Positions 6,095 through 11,699 of a DNA stretch of 11,699 nucleotides are shown here, piece by piece. The notes under the pieces are model-generated. The model made no database searches, had not been told where the DNA came from, and saw nothing but the letters and a program-made list of their open reading frames with translations. The first letter of the stretch is position 1; the number at the start of each line of letters is the position of its first letter. The DNA lies in NCBI GenBank assembly GCA_029778515.1, contig JAKOQD010000143.1, forward strand, positions 1 through 11,699, written 5' to 3'. This DNA comes from Actinomycetes bacterium. GTDB lineage: Bacteria; Actinomycetota; Actinomycetes; Propionibacteriales; Propionibacteriaceae. The translations under genes were made by a program, and so were the position numbers.

Positions 6095-7573
6095 TCAGCG
6101 GCGTCGCCCGCGACCCGAGGACGCAGAGAAGGCAGCCGCGCCGCCGTTTGCACCGCTGCTCGCCGGCCGAGAGCCGTTCCGCCTCGCGGTGCCCTGGCCG
6201 GACCCAGCACCCTGCTTGGCCTCCGGACGCGTCCGCTCGGAGCGGTTGCGTCCGGAATCACCCTGACGAGCAGTCGAACGACCACCGGAGTCGCCACGTC
6301 GACCCGAGGATCGGCCGCCGGCCGAGCCGCGGCGTTCAGCCGGCTGCTGCCGTTGGTCGGCCGGTTGGGCGTTCGGGTTGGCCAACGCCATCGCCTCAGC
6401 CGCCGGCAGGTACGTCCGCTCGCCCGGGGCGAGGCTGGCCAAGGTGGCGTCGCCCGGGTTCACGGCCGTCGTCGTCGGCTTGATCTTGGCCGCGCGCATC
6501 AGTGCCGCCACTTCGTGGCGCTGGTCGGGCGTGACCAGGGTGATCACGGTGCCCGACTGGCCGGCCCGCGCGGTGCGTCCGGAGCGGTGCAGGTACGCCT
6601 TGTGCTCGGCCGGCGGATCGGCATGTACGACCAGTGCGACATCATCCACATGGATGCCGCGCGCGGCGATGTCGGTCGCCACCAGCGTCTCCACCAAGCC
6701 ATGGTGGAACGCGTCCAGGTTGCGGGTGCGGGCGTTCTGGTTGAGGTTGCCGTGCAGTTCCACCGCCGGAATGCCGCGTCCGATCAGCTGCTTGGTGAGC
6801 TTCTTCGCGCCGTGCTTGGTGCGGGTGAACAGGATGGTCCGCCCGGGGGCCGCAGCGAGTTCGGCCAGCACGTCGCCGCGCTCGGCCGCGCTCACCCCGA
6901 GCAGGTGATGCTCCATCTCGCCGACCGGGGCGGACGAGTCCGCCTCGTGCACGACGGGGGAGTGCAGGAAGCGCTTCACGAGCACATCGACACCCGCGTC
7001 GAGCGTGGCCGAGAACAGCATCCGCTGTCCTTGCCCCGGCGTCTTGTCGAGGACTCGGCGCACCATCGGCAGGAAGCCCATGTCGGCCATGTGGTCGGCT
7101 TCGTCGATCACGGTGATCTCGATGGCATCGAGGATCACGTGACCCTGATCCATCAGGTCGAGCAGGCGTCCGGGGCAGGCGATCAGTACGTCCACGCCAC
7201 GTTCGAGCGCGCGCACCTGCGGGTTCTGGCCGACTCCGCCGAACACCGTCCGAGTGGTCAGGCCGGTGGCGGACGCGAGCGGTTCGAGCGACTCGGCGAT
7301 CTGGGTGGCCAGCTCACGGGTGGGCGCCAGCACGAGGGCGCGGGGACGGCGAGCGGCCGCCCGCTTGGGCTTGGCCGTCAGTCGGGCGACCAGCGGCAGC
7401 AGGAACGCGTAGGTCTTGCCTGAGCCGGTGCGGCCACGGCCGAGCACGTCCCGGCCGGCCAGCGAATCGGGCAGCGTGGCGGCCTGAATCGGGGTAGGGA
7501 TGGTGATGTCCCGCTGTGCGAGCACGGTCACCAGGTTGGTGGGCACGCCAAGGCGTGCGAAATCAAGGGGCAC
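6095..7573 (-). CDS. DEAD-box ATP-dependent RNA helicase
   Basis: A DEAD-box RNA helicase of 492 residues, expected to remodel RNA in the cytoplasm (ribosome assembly, mRNA turnover, cold adaptation). Motifs in order are the Q motif IPTPIQ (25-30), Walker A GRTGSGKT (47-54), PTREL (84-88), FGG (111-113), CPGR (133-136), DEAD (157-160), SAT (188-190), ATDIAARG (299-306) and HRSGRTARAG (329-338). CPGR in place of TPGR and IHV in place of IDV are variations I associate with actinobacterial members. Residues from about 400 to the end form a low-complexity tail rich in Arg, Gly, Ser and Gln, ending GRGRRR, likely a disordered RNA-binding tail. The start is GTG at 7573, with only a weak CGGA upstream. 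It is RhlE-like in size, but I do not assign a symbol. Confidence 0.92.
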   Translation of the reverse strand: MPLDFARLGVPTNLVTVLAQRDITIPTPIQAATLPDSLAGRDVLGRGRTGSGKTYAFLLPLVARLTAKPKRAAARRPRALVLAPTRELATQIAESLEPLASATGLTTRTVFGGVGQNPQVRALERGVDVLIACPGRLLDLMDQGHVILDAIEITVIDEADHMADMGFLPMVRRVLDKTPGQGQRMLFSATLDAGVDVLVKRFLHSPVVHEADSSAPVGEMEHHLLGVSAAERGDVLAELAAAPGRTILFTRTKHGAKKLTKQLIGRGIPAVELHGNLNQNARTRNLDAFHHGLVETLVATDIAARGIHVDDVALVVHADPPAEHKAYLHRSGRTARAGQSGTVITLVTPDQRHEVAALMRAAKIKPTTTAVNPGDATLASLAPGERTYLPAAEAMALANPNAQPADQRQQPAERRGSAGGRSSGRRGDSGGRSTARQGDSGRNRSERTRPEAKQGAGSGQGTARRNGSRPASSGANGGAAAFSASSGRGRRR

Positions 7574-7933
7574 GAAAAATCCGTCCGAATCGGTGTCTTG
7601 CCTGGCGCGCTCGGCTGGGTCCGTCCCGTGGACGGTGCGGCGCGGCCAGCGGACTCAGTAATCCGCATCACCGGGCGACTCGAGGCAAGACTGGTAGCCG
7701 AGTCGCTGGTAGCGATCTTACGCCATTGAAACGTCAACTGTCGCATCGAGGGTCGTCAGGGTCATGTCGCGAACTCGAAGCCGAAGCCGCTTCCCGCATC
7801 GATCCGAGTGGGGAATCCTCACACAGCAGCGAGATTGCGACACCGCCGGTTTTCCCGTCCTGACCCCGCTGCGAGGTACCTGGCGTAGGGTCGCAGACAA
7901 GCGGATCCGGATGCCAGGACGGGTGAGCAGGCG
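7574..7933. other. Divergent intergenic region between the DEAD-box gene and the mmd operon
   Basis: This 360-base region must hold promoters for both directions. For the helicase (minus strand), GCGACA (7739-7744) and TAAGAT (7715-7720) with an 18-base spacer form a fair promoter. It would leave a leader of roughly 130 bases, as is common for regulated RNA helicases. For the operon, TAGGGT at 7886-7891 is a possible -10 but lacks a good -35. A small inverted repeat, TTGAAACGTCAA (7726-7737), overlaps the candidate helicase promoter. No convincing gene, RNA gene or known riboswitch is seen. The short frames across the region have no ribosome binding site or family resemblance. Confidence 0.4.
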
Positions 7934-9478
7934 ATGGGCGACCAACTCGAGCAACTTCGACGCAAGCGGCAATCGGCACTGGCCGGTGGCGGTCAGGAAC
8001 GGGTCGAGGCCCAGCACGCCCGCGGGAAGCTGACCGCTCGTGAGCGGCTGGCCATTCTGTTGGACGAGGGCTCCTTCCAGGAGCTGGGAGCGCTGGCCAC
8101 CCACCAGTCGTCCGAGTTCGGCATGGACAAGCTGCGTTTCCCCGGCGACGGCGTGATTACCGGCTTCGGCAAGGTGAACGGACGCCGGGTGGCGGTCTAC
8201 GCCCAGGACTTCACCGTGCTGGGCGGTTCGTTCTCTGAGGTCCAGTCGCAGAAGATCTGCCGGATGATGGACCTCGCCATCGATGCCGGCATTCCGCTGA
8301 TCGGTCTGAACGACTCCGGTGGCGCCCGCGTCCAGGAGGGTGTGAAGAGCCTTGCCGCCTACGGCGAGGTGTTCTACCGGAACGTGGCGGCGTCCGGGGT
8401 GGTGCCCCAGCTCTCGCTGGTCATGGGGCCGTGCGCCGGGGGCGCGGTCTATTCACCTGCGCTCACCGACTTCACGATCATGGTCGAGCACACCTCGAAC
8501 ATGTTCCTCACCGGGCCGGGCATCATCAAGGCCGTCACCGGTGAGGAGGTCACCGCCGAGGACCTGGGCGGTGCCTGGGTGCACAACGCCCGCAGCGGGG
8601 TCTCCCAGTTCTCCGCAGAGACCGACCAGGCCGCGATCGGACTGGCCAAGCTGTTGCTCGGCTACCTGCCGCAGAACAACACCGAGGACCCGCCCGCGCT
8701 CACCCCGTACGACGATCCGGCACGCATGGACGAGTCGCTGAACACGATCATGCCCACCGACGACACCCTGCCCTACGACATGCGCGACATCCTGGAGCTC
8801 GTTTTCGATGCCGGCAGCATCCTGGAGAACCACGAGCAGTTCGCGCCCAACGCGATCACCGCATTCGCCCGTTTGGACGGGAACTCCGTCGGTGTGGTGG
8901 CCAACCAGCCGGCGGTGCTGTCGGGCTCGCTCGACCTGGATTCCTCGGACAAGATCGCGCGCTTCGTCCGCATCTGCGACATGTTCAACATCCCGCTGGT
9001 CACCTTCGTCGACTGCCCTGGCTACCTTCCCGGCGTCGACCAGGAGCACAACGGGGTGATCCGGCACGGGGCCAAGATCATCTACGCGTTCGCCCAGGCC
9101 ACCGTCCCGAAGCTGTCGGTGATCACCCGGAAGGCGATCGGCGGCTCCTACGTGGCGATGAGCTCCAAGCAGATGGGCAACGACATCGCCTTCGCGTGGC
9201 CGAGTGCGCAGATCGCGGTGATGGGTGCCGAAGGGGCCGCCCGACTGCTGCACAGCAAGGCGATCGCAGCGGCAGAAGACCCGGCGAAGGCCGAGGATGA
9301 GTTCATCCGCGAGTACAAGGAGCGCCTTTTCAACCCCTACCACGCCGCCGACGTCGGCCAGATAGATGAGGTGATCGAGCCCCGGGAGACCCGCCTGCGG
9401 CTGATCCGGGCACTGGAGGTGCTGCGCACCAAGGTGCACACGAACGTGCCCAAGAAGCACGGGCTCTTCCCGGTCTAG
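7934..9478 (+). CDS. mmdA: Methylmalonyl-CoA decarboxylase alpha subunit (carboxyltransferase)
   Basis: A biotin-dependent acyl-CoA carboxyltransferase of 514 residues. It moves the carboxyl group from (S)-methylmalonyl-CoA to biotin on the carrier protein, leaving propionyl-CoA. The two crotonase-like halves are clear: the N-terminal part starts with the family sequence ARGKLTARERLAILLDEGSF, the first oxyanion region is SGGARVQEG and GPCAGGAVYSPA (128-176), and the second is RKAIGGSYVAM (399-409). The C-terminus KKHGLFPV is typical of propionyl-CoA carboxylase beta, transcarboxylase 12S and MmdA alike. Those three cannot be separated on this protein alone. The name comes from the next three genes, which supply a membrane decarboxylase. 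The protein could also serve a transcarboxylase or carboxylase elsewhere in the genome. A weak GGTGAG precedes the ATG. Confidence 0.87.
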   Translation: MGDQLEQLRRKRQSALAGGGQERVEAQHARGKLTARERLAILLDEGSFQELGALATHQSSEFGMDKLRFPGDGVITGFGKVNGRRVAVYAQDFTVLGGSFSEVQSQKICRMMDLAIDAGIPLIGLNDSGGARVQEGVKSLAAYGEVFYRNVAASGVVPQLSLVMGPCAGGAVYSPALTDFTIMVEHTSNMFLTGPGIIKAVTGEEVTAEDLGGAWVHNARSGVSQFSAETDQAAIGLAKLLLGYLPQNNTEDPPALTPYDDPARMDESLNTIMPTDDTLPYDMRDILELVFDAGSILENHEQFAPNAITAFARLDGNSVGVVANQPAVLSGSLDLDSSDKIARFVRICDMFNIPLVTFVDCPGYLPGVDQEHNGVIRHGAKIIYAFAQATVPKLSVITRKAIGGSYVAMSSKQMGNDIAFAWPSAQIAVMGAEGAARLLHSKAIAAAEDPAKAEDEFIREYKERLFNPYHAADVGQIDEVIEPRETRLRLIRALEVLRTKVHTNVPKKHGLFPV

Positions 9479-9482
9479 GTGG
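9477..9482 (+). promoter_or_regulatory. Ribosome binding site of mmdD overlapping the mmdA stop codon
   Basis: AGGTGG lies five bases before the ATG at 9488 and includes the last two bases of the mmdA stop. A GTG at 9479, directly after that stop, is in the same frame but has no ribosome binding site, so ATG 9488 is preferred. The arrangement suggests translational coupling. Confidence 0.6.
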
Positions 9483-9487
9483 ACGAC

Positions 9488-9847
9488 ATGGGCGAGATCG
9501 GGTTCGGCCTCTACCTGGCCGCAGTCGGCATGGGGACGGTCTTCGGCGTCCTGCTGGTGCTGATGCTGGTGCTCAAGCTGATCGGCCGGCTGGATCGGTC
9601 GACCTCCGTGCGGACGCGGATAGCGCCCGAGCCGGACGTGGGAACCGAACCCACCGCCGATCAGACGGCGGCCGACGGCCTCACCCCGGAGTTGGTCGCC
9701 GCGATCACGGTAGCTGTGGTCACCCACGCCCGGGTGCGGCGCAGCCAGGCCGCCCCGGCCATGCGCCGGGTGGCTCCCGGCAGCCAGTTGTTCGCCAGCC
9801 GCTGGGTTGCGGTCGGCCGCGGCTACCAGAACCAACCCTGGAAGTGA
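9488..9847 (+). CDS. mmdD: Methylmalonyl-CoA decarboxylase delta subunit (OadG-like)
   Basis: A 119-residue protein with one N-terminal membrane helix (about 6-33, GFGLYLAAVGMGTVFGVLLV and onward) followed by an acidic, Ala/Pro-rich linker. A C-terminal segment, LTPELVAAITVAVVTHARVR (65-84), is typical of OadG/MmdD. In oxaloacetate and methylmalonyl-CoA decarboxylases this subunit holds the soluble carboxyltransferase to the membrane beta subunit and is needed for assembly. Its place between mmdA and the biotin carrier agrees with Propionigenium modestum (mmdADCB). The sequence is weakly conserved in this family, so assignment rests on topology, the LTPELVAAI motif and context. Confidence 0.82.
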   Translation: MGEIGFGLYLAAVGMGTVFGVLLVLMLVLKLIGRLDRSTSVRTRIAPEPDVGTEPTADQTAADGLTPELVAAITVAVVTHARVRRSQAAPAMRRVAPGSQLFASRWVAVGRGYQNQPWK

Positions 9848-9853
9848 GGACGC

Positions 9854-10336
9854 ATGCGTCGCTACACCGTACGGATCAACGACACCGAGCACGTGCTCGA
9901 TGTCGAGGAACTGGCTGCCGACACCTTCACCGTGCACCTGGAGGACGGTCGGCTGGTGGACGTGATCCTCACCGACCACCAGGACCTCGCCCAGGCCGTG
10001 ATCGCCCCGCAACTGGAGATCGGCGCGTCCAGGGTGGCCGTCCCAGCGCACCATTCGCAGGTGCGGCCGGTCGAGTCGGCCGCGCCATCGCGTCCGCTTC
10101 CGGCCCGGTCTGCGGTGGCCGGCAACACCGTCGCCGCACCGATGCCCGGGGTCATCCTGAGCGTCGAAGTCACGCCCGGGGCGGCCGTGCGGCGCGGGCA
10201 GACCGTGCTCGTGCTGGAGGCGATGAAGATGAAGAACGAGCTGAAGGCGCAGCGGGACGGCACGGTGGCCAGGGTCGCGGTGGCCGCGGGTGACCAGGTG
10301 AAACACGGCGACGTGCTGGTCGAGTTCGAGGCCTGA
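9854..10336 (+). CDS. mmdC: Methylmalonyl-CoA decarboxylase gamma subunit (biotin carboxyl carrier)
   Basis: A 160-residue biotin carrier. The C-terminal biotinyl domain (about 92-160) contains the attachment motif EAMKM with Lys125, which a biotin ligase would modify, and the usual partner half-motif PMPGVILSVEV. A short Pro/Ala-rich linker (about 58-92) joins it to an N-terminal domain (1-55) that begins RRYTVRIND, as in other decarboxylase and transcarboxylase carriers. It carries CO2 between MmdA and MmdB. The ATG follows a GAGG by four bases and the mmdD stop by six, so it is cotranscribed. It closely resembles the 1.3S transcarboxylase subunit; context favours the decarboxylase. Confidence 0.88.
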   Translation: MRRYTVRINDTEHVLDVEELAADTFTVHLEDGRLVDVILTDHQDLAQAVIAPQLEIGASRVAVPAHHSQVRPVESAAPSRPLPARSAVAGNTVAAPMPGVILSVEVTPGAAVRRGQTVLVLEAMKMKNELKAQRDGTVARVAVAAGDQVKHGDVLVEFEA

Positions 10337-10340
10337 GCCG

Positions 10341-11462
10341 ATGAGCCAGGACACGATCGACCAGTTGCTGGCCGGCATCACCAGCGTCACCTGGCAGTCG
10401 CTGGTGATGATGGCGATCGGCGGGCTGCTGATCTTCCTGGCCATCTCGAGGGAGTACGAGCCGCTGCTGTTGCTGCCGTTCGGCGCGGGCGCGATCCTCG
10501 CCAATCTACCCCTGTCACCGCTGGTCGCGGACGGCGGCCTGCTCACGATCCTCTACGACATCGGGGTGGGCAACGAGCTGTTCCCGCTGTTCATCTTCAT
10601 CGGCATCGGGGCGCTCACCGACTTCGGGCCGCTGCTGGAGAACCCCAAGATGGTGCTGTTGGGGGCGGCCGGGCAGTTCGGCATCTTCCTGACCGTGATC
10701 CTCGCGCTGCTGCTGGGTTTCGACCGCAACCAGGCCGCGTCCATCGGCATCATCGGGGCGATCGATGGGCCCACGTCCATCTACGTCAGTGGACGCCTCG
10801 CGCCCGAACTGCTCGGCCCGATCACGGTGGCCGCCTACAGCTACATGGCGCTGGTGCCGTTGATCATGCCTCCGGTGATGCGGCTGCTCACCACCAAGGC
10901 CGAGCGGTCGATCCGCATGCCGTACACCCAACGCGAGATCAGCCAGCGGACGCGGGTGCTGTTCCCGATCGTGGTGACCGTGGCGGTGGGGATCGTGGTG
11001 CCGTTCGCGACGCCGCTGATCGGCTGCTTGATGCTGGGCAACCTGATGCGCGAGTCGAAGGTGGTGGAGCGGCTCACCCACGCGTCCGCGAACGAGTTGG
11101 CCAACGTGGTGACGCTGTTCCTCGGCCTGGCGATCGGCGCCACGATGCAGGGTGAGGCTTTCCTGCAGGTCGGGACGCTGGCGATCCTCGGGTTGGGGCT
11201 GATCGCCTTCTTCCTGGACACCGCTACCGGAGTGCTGTTCGGCAAGCTGATGAACGTGTTCTCCGGCGGCAAGTTCAACCCGCTGATCGGGGCGGCGGGT
11301 ATCAGCGCCTTCCCGATGGCTGCCCGGGTAGTGCAGAAGGAGGCCAGTCGCGAGGACTTCTCCAACTTCGTGCTCATGCACGCCATGGGCGCCAACGCTG
11401 CCGGCCAGATCGCCAGCGTGGTCGCCGGTGGTGTGCTGCTGGCACTGATGGGCGCCGGCTGA
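10341..11462 (+). CDS. mmdB: Na+-translocating methylmalonyl-CoA decarboxylase beta subunit
   Basis: A polytopic membrane protein of 373 residues with roughly nine or ten hydrophobic segments, family OadB/MmdB/GcdB. It decarboxylates carboxybiotin and couples this to Na+ export. Residues shown in Klebsiella OadB to be needed for Na+ transport are present at matching spacing: Asp142 in IDGPTSIY (D203), Tyr168 (Y229), and Asn313, Gly317 and Ser322 in NPLIGAAGIS (N373, G377, S382). Length plus the 60-residue N-terminal difference also matches OadB. The preceding Ala of the common ADGPT motif is Ile141. It starts four bases after mmdC, so it is the last gene of the operon. Sodium is the expected ion; specificity has not been shown here. 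Confidence 0.93.
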   Translation: MSQDTIDQLLAGITSVTWQSLVMMAIGGLLIFLAISREYEPLLLLPFGAGAILANLPLSPLVADGGLLTILYDIGVGNELFPLFIFIGIGALTDFGPLLENPKMVLLGAAGQFGIFLTVILALLLGFDRNQAASIGIIGAIDGPTSIYVSGRLAPELLGPITVAAYSYMALVPLIMPPVMRLLTTKAERSIRMPYTQREISQRTRVLFPIVVTVAVGIVVPFATPLIGCLMLGNLMRESKVVERLTHASANELANVVTLFLGLAIGATMQGEAFLQVGTLAILGLGLIAFFLDTATGVLFGKLMNVFSGGKFNPLIGAAGISAFPMAARVVQKEASREDFSNFVLMHAMGANAAGQIASVVAGGVLLALMGAG

Positions 11463-11468
11463 CGCCGC

Positions 11469-11523
11469 CATCGAAATGCGGGTTTCAAGCGCCTTCTGGC
11501 GCGCCATCGCCCGCATTTCGATG
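11469..11523. terminator. Bidirectional terminator-like hairpin after mmdB
   Basis: A perfect 14-base inverted repeat (CATCGAAATGCGGG at 11469-11482, its complement at 11510-11523) encloses a second small stem, GCGCC-TTCT-GGCGC (11489-11502). It begins seven bases after the mmdB stop and lies between convergent genes. There is no U-tract, which is common among actinobacterial terminators, so it could also be a repeat element. Confidence 0.55.
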
Positions 11524-11546
11524 CCCGAGCGGTTTCCGGCAGGCTC

Positions 11547-11699
11547 CTAGAGCAGGTCGTCGAGCGGCGTGAACGGCAGCTGGCATGCCTCGGCCACCGC
11601 CGGGTAGACGATCTGACCGGCGTGGGTGTTCAGCCCGAGCGCCAGCGAACGGTTCTCGCGGCAGGCGCCCTGCCACCCCTTGTCAGCGAGCTGCAGCGC
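11547..11699 (-). CDS. ald: Alanine dehydrogenase, C-terminal end (partial)
   Basis: The minus-strand frame enters from the right edge and stops at 11547-11549, giving the last 50 residues. The sequence contains LADKGWQGACRENRSLALGL, then NTHAGQIVYPAVAEA, and ends LPFTPLDDLL. This matches the characteristic C-terminus of alanine dehydrogenase (LANKGW, GLN-x-H-x-G, VAEA, PLxxLL), which interconverts alanine and pyruvate with NAD. The catalytic and NAD-binding parts lie outside the window, so completeness is unknown. It converges on the mmd operon and shares the hairpin between them. Confidence 0.83.
   Translation of the reverse strand, partial: ALQLADKGWQGACRENRSLALGLNTHAGQIVYPAVAEACQLPFTPLDDLL

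Noticed and set aside
5998..6297. N-terminal extension of the decarboxylase frame by 100 codons
   Set aside because: The extension overlaps the DEAD-box gene, has no family similarity, and a perfect AGGAGG sits in front of the internal ATG at 5997.
7741..7933. Riboswitch or RNA gene upstream of mmdA
   Set aside because: I could not recognise a conserved aptamer core (for example a cobalamin box) or a tRNA-like fold in this stretch.
7934..9478. Annotation of this gene as propionyl-CoA carboxylase beta
   Set aside because: The protein alone would allow it, but no biotin carboxylase gene is adjacent and the operon continues with delta, carrier and membrane beta subunits of a decarboxylase.
9479..9487. 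GTG start for mmdD directly after the mmdA stop
   Set aside because: In frame but without a ribosome binding site; the ATG at 9488 has AGGTGG at the right distance.
8453..10546. A 697-codon open frame antisense to mmdA, mmdD and mmdC
   Set aside because: It is a GC-rich shadow frame: His, Arg, Gly and Asp rich with no domain, no ribosome binding site, and it lies entirely opposite confidently identified genes.
10515..11516. A 333-codon open frame antisense to mmdB
   Set aside because: The His, Gln and Asp rich sequence is what is expected opposite a hydrophobic membrane protein; no family features.

Overview
The window is GC-rich DNA with strong G/C bias at third codon positions. It looks like a piece of an actinobacterial chromosome. 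Three things suggest the order Propionibacteriales: a methylmalonyl-CoA decarboxylase operon, a DUF222/HNH (13E12-type) gene, and short dispersed repeats containing TCGAGCTTGTCGAGACC or GTCCCTGAGGAG. The taxonomic placement is inference; the gene families are read directly from the sequence.

Left part (1-2679). The window opens with the C-terminal end of a membrane protein, possibly of the membrane-bound spermidine-synthase-like type. A candidate 58-residue acidic small protein with a good ribosome binding site follows, then a tract of TCGAG-type repeats. Next is a complete RecQ-family helicase. It has all helicase motifs and a canonical four-cysteine zinc site, but it ends in a phosphoribosyltransferase-like motif where RecQ usually carries HRDC.

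Middle (2680-4638). A 13E12-type DUF222/HNH gene sits between two convergent host genes. It has its own AT-rich promoter and appears to be read from a leaderless mRNA. Copies of one hairpin-forming repeat lie on both sides of it, direct on the left and inverted on the right, so the block looks like an insertion or a repeat-dense hotspot. The repeat stem shows compensatory base changes between copies.

Minus-strand pair (4639-7573). In transcription order these are a DEAD-box RNA helicase with a basic, glycine/serine-rich tail and a PLP-dependent group II decarboxylase of unknown substrate.

Right part (7574-11699). A 360-base divergent intergenic region leads into a tight four-gene plus-strand operon with the order mmdA, mmdD, mmdC, mmdB. 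It encodes a complete membrane-bound, presumably Na+-pumping methylmalonyl-CoA decarboxylase: a cytoplasmic carboxyltransferase, a one-helix assembly subunit, a biotin carrier and the beta-subunit ion pump. Biotin on MmdC would receive CO2 from methylmalonyl-CoA at MmdA and lose it at MmdB. The released energy would drive Na+ export and propionyl-CoA would be left. The residues known to matter for Na+ transport in OadB are all present in MmdB. A strong inverted repeat follows the operon and probably terminates transcription from both sides. The window ends in the C-terminus of an alanine dehydrogenase on the minus strand.

The nearest thing to an unusual system here is the Na+-translocating decarboxylase in an actinobacterial setting. 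The 13E12 block with its structured repeats is the least explained part.
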